Source: Astropecten irregularis
Taxonomy: Eukaryota > Echinodermata > Asteroidea > Paxillosida > Astropectinidae
DNA length: 64,000 nt
Direction of reading: 5' to 3'
NCBI GenBank assembly: GCA_963971285.1
Contig: OZ020260.1
Location: 11,442,798 to 11,506,797, forward strand
The notes under the pieces are model-generated. The model was given only the letters and a program-made list of their open reading frames with translations. It searched no databases and had not been told where the DNA came from. Positions 1 to 15,500 of this stretch are shown piece by piece; the stretch's first letter is position 1; every line of letters starts with the position of its first letter. A program made the position numbers and the translations under genes.

Positions 1-343
1 CTTTGGTTTTTGTCAAAGAAATACAGATTCATGGCACAATTATCAAGGAAGATACAGTAACAGTCATCTGTGAAAATTCCAGCCCCATACGGTACCCACT
101 TTTTGAGAAAACAGTGAAAAACGGCCTCAGTATTTCTGAAGTCTTTTCTCTTTTATTTTTGATCTTTTCAAAGATCAAAAAGGTTTGGTCATTGTTTGAC
201 TAATTTCTGGATAAATATACCATTTCCGGCGGAACAATTTTAACGGCATGTTTCTACCACCACCATCTTCATACTCTGTACATTATACGTAAATCTGTGA
301 ACATTTGTGTTTTGGTCTCTTACCAAAGTATGATACTTATACA
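1..343 (+). mobile_element. TTAA-flanked MITE, family A, cut by the window start
   Basis: Shares with the copies at 3562, 8831, 15370, 20343 and 36978 the order: CTTTGGTTTTTGTCAAAGAA, a pair of GATCTTTT/AAAAGATC arms, GGATAAATA(T/C)ACCATTTC, and a TACCAAAGTATGATAC end. The left terminus lies before base 1. It has no coding capacity. Confidence 0.8.
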
Positions 344-357
344 ATTAAGCCATTTGC

Positions 358-672
358 AAGTTGAATTTGAATAGTATCTGGTACACAGACTTCTTTCATT
401 TGAAGTTCCCAGACTAAAGACTCTGTTGCTATATCACATGATTCGGGGCAAGCTTTTGCATAGCGATACCCATCTCTGGTATGGACTGGTTCATTTGTGC
501 CATTCTTATCCATTATGAACAGTGCATTGGTGCAAAACGTCTGTTATGTAACTAAGCAAAAGCTTGTCACAAATCATGTGATATAGCAACATTGTCTTTA
601 GTCTGGAGAATTCAGGTTTTGATGTTAATGTACAGTAAAAGAATTCAGCGTACCAGATATTGTTCAATTTTA
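358..672. mobile_element. Foldback element with about 110-bp arms
   Basis: The left arm (ATCTGGTACACAG, then AGACTAAAGACTCTGTTGCT and ATATCACATGATT) is repeated in inverse order near 545-672 (AATCATGTGATATAGCAAC, CTTTAGTCT, GTACCAGATAT). The arms enclose an unrelated spacer of about 80 bp. It is non-coding and likely a MITE. Confidence 0.7.
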
Positions 673-2600
673 ACTCATGTACAAGGCTGATAGACCTTTC
701 TTTTGTTTACAAAGACTGACATGCTGGTTTGCAAAGTGTATGGACGGCCAAATGTTGCAAATCATTTCGTCTTCTTGATAGACGGCGTGACCACATTCAA
801 CAAAATTTGCAAACTTTCCATAGCTGTACAAATTCATACCATCATTGCTTGTGTTGTTTCCATTACATTCAGTAATATCTTGCAATGTTTATGAATCGTT
901 GTGTACAAATTGTGGTTATTTTTTGCCTGGCTTTGATGGCTTGCCATAGTTTCCGCCATCTTGGTTGGCAAAAACTCAGGCTGTGACGTTGCAAAAGAAA
1001 GGTCTATTGAGAGTCGCTAGTAGGACAGTTCATTTAATTGCTATAGTTATTGGGCTTGTCTTGTTATTATTTGGCGTTAAACAAAGATTATGCATACCAT
1101 GGGACACATCCTTGGCCAATCACAAGACCGAATACAAACAACAATACAATGCCTCGGAATTCAGTTTAGCTGCCCCTAGCTCACAATCTCAACGTTCGTT
1201 ATCAAGAAACCATTTTTCATCTTCTTCTTTTCTGATAGGAACAGCATCATTACTTATATTCAAATACATCTTAATGTATTCATCAAACATCGTCAGGGAA
1301 ATTTTGCGGCTCTGTGGGCGCAAATTAACTCTCTGTTTTAGCTGTGGCTCGGGTAGTGTATCTTTCACAAGTCACAAGTTTACCTGACTTTGTAACAATG
1401 CAAATGTAAGAAATGTAGACATTTTGAAGGGACTCTATTTGTCTTCACTGAATAGGGCTCCGCATCTGCACTAAAAATAGCATCCGATCTCAGACAAACA
1501 TTGCAACCATGCAAACGTGTGTGCAATGTTTGTCTGACATCCGGGGATTTTGTGACGTCATTAGTGCGGAGCGCTATTACCCTTGTTTTAAGTCGGGTGT
1601 TATTTTGAGTGACGTAGCGGACGTCAGTGGCGCATGTATTCAATATTTGAATCCCTTTGATAGCACACAATTAGTTTGTTGTTTTGCCAACGTGGTGTTT
1701 GGCTTGCTGTTGGTCAAACGTCCAGCCCAAGTACGCAGTGTGTGTACATGGTCAAAGGGTACCAGACCGGCCATGCTGAGGTAATAGTGGTTGCTATGCA
1801 ATAACTTGACTCAACAAAGCCAAATTGCGTTTAGTCAGGGGAATTCAAATATTCAGTATACTGATAACCGGATAAAGTCAGTGTACCAGACTTAAGTTAA
1901 ATTTAATCGATAAAAAGGCTTACTCATTGTATTCATGTTTTTCTTTCGTTATTTATAGGTTTTTTTGTACACCTCATAAACTTTTATCTGAAAAATGAAA
2001 TTTTGGGGCGGGTTCATTCATTTGTTGCAGACTTCTATAAACCTGGCTTTATGGTGGTGAAAGGACTTGAAAGGAGTGGTGGGTTACTAGACTGTCATTT
2101 TAGCTTTGCATACAACTGTACGTTAGTCTGGTCCCTTGCCGTTTGCCTGGAGAATCACAAAGAATGAAAACTGGTTTTTCTAGGAGAGAAATGGGTTTGA
2201 AAAGATAACAGAAAACAAGATTTAAAAAACGAAAACCTTTTTCTAGCCTAGGAAAAAAGTTATGTTTGTGTCAGTTTGTAGTCTCTATATGTGCTGTTTA
2301 TCTCATTTGTACACGTTTTCAGGGATAGTTTAGGTGCATAAATGTGTGGAATGTGTTTAAAAAAGGATAAGTTTCGTGTATGTTTACATCTTTACTAAAT
2401 TTTAAAAACGAAAAAAAAAAAAAAAACGCACTGAGTTCTATTTGTAGATTAACTTTTGTATGGAAATGTGACTATCTGCAAGTATTAAATAAACAGATTT
2501 AACTATTAAACAATGAAGCATTTGTTTTGGGGTTAATATTGATTTTAATAATTGTTTTTTATTTAAATATCATGAAGAAAGCTTTAAGCCATGAGGAAAA
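673..2600. other. No firm gene; possible unrecognised exons around 670-1390
   Basis: A 140-codon plus-strand frame (965-1387) has a hydrophobic stretch (VHLIAIVIGLVLLLFGV) but no ATG at its start and no recognisable family. On the minus strand an ATG at 957 lies inside CAAGATGGCGGA, a YY1-like motif often found at first exons. A second minus-strand frame runs 885-670. None has conservation that I can judge. An A-run at 2410-2426 and AATAAA near 2487 could be a 3' end. Left unassigned. Confidence 0.2.
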
Positions 2601-2895
2601 CATGTATTGTGAGGTTCTGTGGTCGATTGTGTCATACTCATGGTCTTGTGGTCAATCTTCAGATTGTGGGTTCGAATCCAGCCATGGGCTAGTGGTACTT
2701 GTGTCTTCGGGCAAGACGCTTTATCACATATTGCTCCTCTTCACCCAGGTGTAAATGGGTACCTGCGAGGGTAGAGATGGCTGTGGTTTGATTAGCCTCT
2801 GTGTATATGGTATCACTGGGCTGTATACTCCTTAGGGAGCTGAGATGGTTTCAGGAATGTAAATTATGGCCCGATGACCAGGGATAATAATAAAT
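2600..2895 (+). mobile_element. tRNA-derived SINE with a conserved central domain
   Basis: A polymerase III B box (GGTTCGAATCC, 2668-2678) is followed by GTGTCTTCGGGCAAGACGCT, TTGCTCCTC, CACCCAGGTGTAAATGGGTA and a 3' AATAATAATAA tail. The GGGCAAGACGCTT...TTGCTCC core resembles the central domain (Nin type) shared by many marine-animal SINEs. Boundaries are approximate. Confidence 0.6.
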
Positions 2896-3561
2896 TTGTA
2901 ATGCGCAGTAGAGTATATTCATATACATGTAGTAGCTGCGCAATATAAATGTCTTTGTTTTTTGTATTACAAAAAGAGTCGGTCGGCCATTTTGGAAAAT
3001 TTTGCATATTGGGTGCATACATACATGTGTGTGGTGTGCAATGCTAACTTCTAAACCGCCACATGGCCTAGGCTGTTTATGCTTCATGCACTTAACGGCT
3101 ATATTGCTGATGCAAATTAGCCGTCATTAATGAAAAACATTGGAAATATGTGAAATAACCTACATCATCTTTGTCTTACTTTGAATCTGTTTTTTATTCC
3201 GATACGGTTTGATAACGATCAACTTGAAGATTTACCTTTTCATAAAAAAAACATGATACCGGTAATTAAATAGCACCAAGACAAGTTGAATATTTTTTTA
3301 AAATTCAAATCATTTATTATTTTGTTGATAGGAATTCCTCTTTTTAATTTACAATATCTAAGATTCTTAAAAAATATAAATTTGTACATTAATGACTTAA
3401 GTGTCTACGAATTGTTGGTTGTCTAAAAGTCAAAAGTTAGTACAAATTGTTTTGATCGTTCTATTCTCAGAGATGAACTTAGCATCCTGTGGTGATAATT
3501 ACCCGTAATGACAAACAGGAAGAGCATTTGATAACACTGTATCCCTAAAGAAATTTCTTTG
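2896..3561. other. Intergenic AT-rich DNA downstream of CDC7
   Basis: No gene seen. TTTATT at 3313-3318 (AATAAA on the minus strand) is a candidate CDC7 polyadenylation signal about 760 bp after the stop codon. If used, the MITE at 3562-3910 lies in the CDC7 3' UTR. Confidence 0.3.
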
Positions 3562-3910
3562 TTTGTATCATACTTTGATTTTTTGTTAAAGAAATGCAAA
3601 TTCATGGGCAAAAATATCAAGGAAGATACAGTGGGTCTAACAGTGAAATTTCCCAGTCCCATACGGTGTCCTCTTTGAGAAAACTGAAAAATGTTCATGG
3701 TGTTTTAAAAATCTTTTCACCGGGATTTTTGATCTTCTGAAGATCAACATTGTTTTTAGGCAACTGGTTTTACTCTTTTGTGGATAAATACAGCATTTCA
3801 GGCAGAATACGGTTTGTTTCTACCACTACCATCTTTATACCCTGTAAGTTATAGGTAAATCTGTGCATATTTCTCTTTCGTATGCTACCATAGTATGATA
3901 CTACCTTTAA
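3562..3910 (+). mobile_element. TTAA-type MITE, family A
   Basis: Diverged copy with GTATCATACTTTG at the left and TATGATACTACCTTTAA at the right. It carries the family's internal GGATAAATA(C)AGCATTTC segment. The left TTAA has been lost. Confidence 0.75.
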
Positions 3911-4080
3911 ACTGCTTGATGGAACAGTGGAACTGCATGTACAAGCATTTATCATCTGATGGTGTTCTTGTTACTTTTCTACCATTTTCAATACAGGCAA
4001 TGATGGATTTTCTGTGGAGGCTGATGATGCTTGTGTTACAATCTGGAGGTCACCCACATATCGGCTTTTGAAATTCTCCG

Positions 4081-8683
<4,603 letters not shown>

Positions 8684-9598
8684 AGTTCAGATTCTGATTC
8701 CACCTGTGGAATTCAAATTTTACAGAATAGAAGTTTTAAGGCTCAAATTTATTAGACGGGTTCAGTTTTTCAGGACTCAGGGTAGGCCTATTATTTTTCC
8801 GGCTTAACGTTAGGCCTAACATTAAACAAGTTAAAGGTAGTGCTTTTATAAGAAACCAAAACAGATTTACAGGGTCAGGGTATGAAGATGGTGCTGGTAG
8901 AAACATACCGTTAACATTTTTTCGCCTGATATGGTGTATTTATCCAGAAATTAGTAAAATAATGACCGAAAATCTTTTTGATCTTTTATTTTTAAAAGAA
9001 AAAACCTAGGCCTAATTGAAAGAGAAAAGACTTGTGGCCGTTTTTCACGATTTTCTCAAAAAGTGGACACCGTATGGGACTGACATTTTCACAGATGACT
9101 GTTGCTGTATCTGTCTTGATAATTTTGCCGATGAATCTGTATTTCTTTGATAAAAACCAAAGTATGATAGGCCTACCACCTTTAAAACCTTTCTCGTTGC
9201 GTGGTTACGCGTAATGCATACGGCATCATTCAGTTTTTCAGTGATCCACATTTTCTTTAAATATTGTGAAGTTTCTCGATCCAGAATTCAACATGTTAAA
9301 TTTTTTCAATATTTTTGTAAGGAATAACTACACTTGAGATCGTATATGATGAAAAAAATGAGTTATTACGAGGATTTCTCTACTATTCCAGTTAGTTTTC
9401 CTTACCTTTTTGTGTTTGTGTAGATCATCAGACGACAGAGATATTTTTCAGCGGTACACAAATTTCGCGCGAAACTCTTAGGTGGTAACAATTGTACTCG
9501 CATGACAGCGTGTCTAAATGTATGACAAATACACGCGCTTGGTAAGCCGGGTACCAGTGAATTAAAGATAATCCTGAATTTGACCTTTGACATCAAAC
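8684..9598. promoter_or_regulatory. Divergent intergenic region between CDC7 and WDR46
   Basis: The CDC7 and WDR46 start codons point away from each other across 915 bp. The first part is filled by a TTAA-flanked MITE (8831-9185), leaving about 400 bp next to WDR46. The WDR46 start lies in AACATGGCGACTTCC, close to a YY1-type AANATGGCG motif. No TATA box is evident. Bidirectional promoter activity is inferred from position only. Confidence 0.4.
8831..9185 (-). mobile_element. TTAA-flanked MITE, family A, in the CDC7-WDR46 interval
   Basis: Begins TTAAAGGTAGTG and ends CTACCACCTTTAA, with TTAA at both outer ends. Internal order is inverse to the copies at 1 and 15370. It sits between two divergent start codons. 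Confidence 0.85.
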
Positions 9599-12500
9599 AT
9601 GGCGACTTCCATGGACGAACGTGGTTTACCGAGTGCGAGAAATGTATGTATCATTTGCAAGCCTTAACTGTTCAGAAACTTAGACATTTGATTGATTTTT
9701 AAATGGCTATCGAACAATAACGTGGAGGCCGGCGATTTTTAAGTTCGGGACCCCCCTTTGCAGTGCGTTTTTTATCACGCTCCGACGACCGTCCGTCATG
9801 TCCATGGCGATTGTGGGTTGACGGGATCCCAAAACACATTGATTTTTTTTGGCTCTGAACTAACTTCTACTCCTCAAAAATGATACTTTTGACTTTCAGC
9901 AAATGTTCCTGGGTCCATAAAAGCCTAGATTGAAATTTGTTAAACATTTCAGGGTTAAAATTCAATTTTCTTACGCGCTTCTTGTAAACTTTAAAACAGA
10001 CCGTCCGATCGCGTGAGCAGGTGAGGCCATTTGTCTGGTCTGGTTAGTCTAGTGCCCAGACCCAACAGATCAAGAGTCCTCAAAATGTCAGAGTGGAAAC
10101 CAGACTATTCTCGTCTGCGGCCGTCCGTGCGGCGGTGAAATGTTACAATCTTGGTTACCGTTTTTACCCCATAATTTCCCTCAAAAATCAAAGCCCTGCC
10201 CTCTTTCCAAAAATTTAACCTTGGTAATATAGAGGAGGAGACCAACAAAGTATATGTAGGTAAGTTACTTTTCAAAAAGTAGTTTCCTTTCCTTTATAGT
10301 TTTAGGACCCGTAAACCCACAATCCCCATGTCCATGATCATCCCGTCAGCATGGTCAGGCGTCACGCGTACCAACCATGGAGAAAGGAAAATACTTTTCC
10401 TTCCTCCATGACCATGGCCATGTGCGTATGGACCACGAGAGCGACGACACGAGTCACGGCCACGGACATGTCCGTTGCGCATGCTGTGCATTATAATAAA
10501 ATCGGGCACCAATTCTAAGAAAATGGAGTTTTTTCTCTTAAAAAAAATCACTGCTGAGCAACGTATCTGCTGGCCGCCATCTTGCCATTTACAGCACATG
10601 GACGATACCATTTTAAGTAGGGGTGTTCAAGTAATGCAAGTGCCGAACCATGGACAACTACTCAACTCACCCCACCCCCACCCCAGCTATAATTACACTT
10701 TTTTTTAACAGGCATGCAACTTTTCCTCAGATCAGCCGATTTCCTCTTTTTTCACTTCACTCTTTTGCCATTGAAAAGTGAAAAACACTGTACAAAATGT
10801 GGTAAAGATTGGAATTTCCTCTTTTTTGGAAAGTGCAAGTTGCATGCCTGTGATTTTAATACACTGTCAAATATGTTTTATTTTGCAAAAGTAACAAACA
10901 AACTCTTTGCCATTCATAATTATAACTCCCTACACATACAAACTAAATAGCTTGGTAATTGCGTTACTTGTACACCCCTACATAAATGGTATCGTTGAGT
11001 TGACGAGGAAAAAAAATGACTGCAGCAGGATTCGAACCAGTGACCTCCGGAATACCATACCGATGCTCTTACAAACTGAGCTACCCAGCCCTATGTTGGT
11101 GGTGTCCCTAATACTAAGTAATAGTCAATTATCTTTGTTTGTTTAGCAGTCAGACGCCATGAAACCACTCACCGCTATATCCCAAGGATCATTTTATCAA
11201 TATGCCGCCCAGATGCTGCAACATGAGAAACAGTACATGAGGAATCACTCAAAGTTATTTACAATTATTACGTTTTTGTTTGTAATGTAATGTTTTTATA
11301 TTTGATATTTTTCCTGAATTCCTTGATTCCCCATCTTTCCTCAGAAATACTCTCACAAAAAGACAGCGAGATATTTTGACGCAAATGCTGAAGACCCGAA
11401 AGAGGCAAAGACTTTGCAAGACACAAAAAAGGACAAGAGGAAAAGGCCGGCTTCCGAAGGGGATGGACACGAGCCCAGGTGGAAGAAAGAGTTCCAGAAG
11501 GCGAGAGGGAAAAAGGACCCCTTTGAAGGACCCCCAATTATCCCAGACACGAGGATTCAGAAATATGTACGAGGAAAAAAGAATAAATTGGTGAGTAGTA
11601 CGTTTATATTGTGACAAGAATAAAGATTATTAAGAATCCTAACCCACCTCAATCCTCCAAAATCCTTCTGGTAGTTTTGGAGGATTTCGGAGGATTCAGG
11701 ATATAGTGTCATTTTTAAGTGAGGACCACTGGAGGAGTGGCAAGGATTCAGGATAAACGCATTTTTTGAGGTAGGGCCACTGAAGGATTCTGAAGGATTC
11801 AGGATTCAGGTACCTCTCATTTTGAGAATAAGTGAGATCACTGGAGGACTGTGGAGGATTCAGGATGAATGTAGTCTTTAAAGTGTGACCATTGGAGGAT
11901 TGTGGAGGATTCAGGATGGTACACAGTAAAATGCCCCCAGGGGGTTGGTGTTCATTGACAGAAGAATGCTTGATCGGTGAAGTGTGAGCCCTGGTCTTGT
12001 TTGTCTCTGGTTGCGTTTGCACTGATGTCTGCTGGTAGTGTGCGCGTTTTTTCAGATTTTAGTCTCATGCGTTAAACATTTCTCTACTTTTTGGCGAGCT
12101 GCGAAGCAAAGCGAAGCCTATGTAGTAGTACCGTTCGTCCCGTCCGTCCGTCCGTCGTACTGTTCGGCCGTCCGCGTGAAATGTTTAAGTTTTTTAGCAT
12201 GTGCTTGAACCACCATTTTTTTTTTATGATGGGTGCGTTGTCCAAAATTATGTTGTTATTATTGTAAATGAAAAATGTTGAAGTTTTTACTATTGTTTCA
12301 AAATATTGATTTTTTTTTTTTTGACTCGTGTGTTATCCAAAATAATGTTGTTTTTATTGTCAATGAAAAATTTTGAAGTTGTTTCTATTTGTTTCAAAAT
12401 GTTGAATTATTATTATTATTTTTTTTTTTTTGGATGGGTGTGTTGTCCAAAATAATGATTTTATTACTGTAATTGAAAATGTTGAAGTTTTTTCTCTTGT

Positions 12501-15500
12501 TTCAAAATGTTAATTTTTTTTTTATGGGTGTGTGTGTGATGGATGGGTGTTTGCTATCATGTTTGTAACTGCACGTAAGGCTGCAGCGAGCCATGACAGC
12601 TTCGATGTTCTAGTTATGCACTGTGCCTGCACTTTTTTTTTTTCTCAAAATTCAGACAGGATGTTTACCACCATGCCTCTGGAAATGCCATCATGTAATT
12701 GTAACATCATTTCCTGAGATTTGTAAGGAAAATCGTGTTTCAGTTTCACCTTGCTGGCATGGATATATAAAACATCTCAAATAGGTTGCATTGGCACAGT
12801 TTTGCAGTACTCCCTCTCCATACTCGTGAATGAATGAAATCTGAAAATTGGTTGGACGTAGAGACTATTAGGCGTATTTGGGAGAGTATTGTCTCAATTC
12901 AGTTGATGGTTGTTGCACCATAATTAATTTTAAAAACTCACACTTTGAAAATCATCAGTGGTGTTTTAAAAAGCATAACATTAATTTGGGCAAACTCTAC
13001 AGATTGACTTTTCTGTTTGCTGCGACCATAAGAACCAAGCAAGTCATTAGGTGGCTGAGTGATTGTCAAAGATGGAGCACCAGGTCAACATGACTTTCAA
13101 CTCGAATGATACGTCGAAGTCGTCGATATATACCAGCTACACAGAGCGGCAAGTTTTGCTGCCGTTTATTCGCTCATCGCAGTCATTGGAACAGTTGGCA
13201 ACATCCTGGTCATTCTGGCCGTGATCCTGTCCAAGGATCTCCGCCATGCCACTCACATGTTTGTTCTCAATCTCAGCATCGTCGATCTACTGACTTGTGC
13301 ATATCTCACCCCGATAAGCAATGTACTTTTGCTGAATGATGATCCCGATCCATTGCCGGTGCCACTCTGCGAATTCAGCGGATTCCTGTTGCTCGTCCTT
13401 TTTTGGTGCAGCATTGACAACCTGATGTGCATTGCAGTCAACAGATTTGTGCTGATCACCAAAAGCAAGGCAACCTACGGGAGGATCTTCAATAGGAAAA
13501 CAGTTACCATTGTTCTTATACTGACTTGGCTGACATCTGCATTTCCTTTGATTGTTTTTGCCGTTGCTGGTTTAATCAAACTTGGCTTTAACCAAATGAG
13601 TTTAACCTGCTTCGTGTTTGGCAGTGATTTACGTTTCGCCGGGGCTGCAGTTTTATTGGTGAAGTGCTTTGTCATAATCGTGAGTTATGTTAAAGTCTTT
13701 GCTTACGTCCGCAACCACGCTAAACGTCTTGATATCAGTCTGGGCAGACAAGTTCAGCAGAGAGCCAAGCCTGTCAACCGTCTACACGTGAGAGTGACCA
13801 AGAACCTTGCAATGGTGATGGTTGTGACCCTCATGTCGCAAATGGTTTTCATCACTACTTTGACTGTAGCCACAACGGAAAAACTTCTACCCTATGCCTT
13901 TACAACAGTCTTAGTCAGCAGCAGTCTCAATCCGATAATATACGCCGCCAAGTTCCCTGCATTCAGGAAAGTGTTTCTGAATATTGTTAGAGGAGAATTC
14001 TCCAAAATGTAAAGGACTTTGCTGACGAAACGGGCAAATCTGGTGAGAGAAACTTAGATGGGAGTCGGGCCCATCCATTGTAAAGCCTGGCCAGGCCCCG
14101 GACTTCAGACCTGAAATCCTCCATTTGTCAGTCCAGTGGTTGATTTCACTTATAAATGCTTTGCGATCATCGCTCAGCCCAAATCCATCGCTAAACGGAA
14201 AATTAGTACGCAACGTAGCGATCGATTTTCCGTGTAGCGATGGATTTGGGCTTTAGTGATGATCGCAAAGTGTTAATGAAATCAGCCCCAGAACATCACT
14301 TCAGCTGGTTCAAATGAATGAAGTCTGACTTGTGGATACAATCCAGAAACTTGAAAAATTGTGAACATTGGAAATTTCTCCCTAATCCATGAAATAGGAT
14401 CTCATTTATAAGCATATAATTTTCTGTTTCCATAAGCGCATATTCTGTGCTTACACACTGTATGGTATTAAGCAATAAGCAGAACCATGTGATTTGGTCC
14501 AGTTTTGTTTGCTACAGTTACAGTAACTGTACACGCTTTAATTCAACCAATTAATTAACATGTAAAGGTGGTGTATTTATCCACAAATTAGTGAATTAGT
14601 AAATCATTCTCTATGTTTTATAAGAAAAACTGAGTCAGTTTTTTGTTATTTTCTTGTGACTTGAATGTCCGATTGAGCTCAAATTTTCACAGGTTTATTA
14701 TAAATCTTATGAATATGTTTGATCAGACAAAGTCTGGGTGCTGTTCTGTGACCTATACTTATCATGTATTATACCTTTAAACTTATGACTGATAATTTTG
14801 TATACAATTTCAATATTTTACATATGTCTACTTGCGCTATTGTAGTGAAAGTTTGGCAGACTGAATTGAATCACAGAAATATTAATATTATTAATCTTTT
14901 ATCATCATTAAAAATTAACATTGCATGTACATGTACATGTACTTGAATCTTTTCTATCTGTTTTTTTTATTTCCTTTTTTATCAAACATGCTTTCTGCAC
15001 ACTTGTACTTTGGATCAGATTTATATTAATTACACATCTTGCATATAATTTGATTTGTATAGTTGTGAAAAGTATCGAAAAATGTTCTTACTAAATTGAA
15101 TTGAATTGAATTTTAAAATATATTGTAAATCTCTACATGCATATGTACACATGTGCATTTTTTATCACATTCATAGGGGTTTTGTGTTTTTTGCAGATCT
15201 GTGTGATATATAAAATACACCTTGCATATAATTTGATTTACGTGTATAGTTGTGAAAAGTATTGAAAAATGTTCACACTAAATTGAATTGAATTTATGCT
15301 TTGAAAACTTTTACATGTAGGTTTCATCGCATTCGTAGAGGTTTTATGCTTTTGCAGATCTGTGTTATATTAAAGGAAGTATCATGCTTTGGTTTTTGTC
15401 AAAGTAAGAAATACAGATTCATGGGCAAAAATATCAAGGAAGATACAGTCACAGTCATCTGTGAAAATTTCAGTCCCATATGGTGCCCACTTTTTGAGAA

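Noticed and set aside
13221..14012. Receptor starting at 13221
   Set aside because: The codon there is GTG and lies after most of TM1; the real N-terminus is upstream in another frame.
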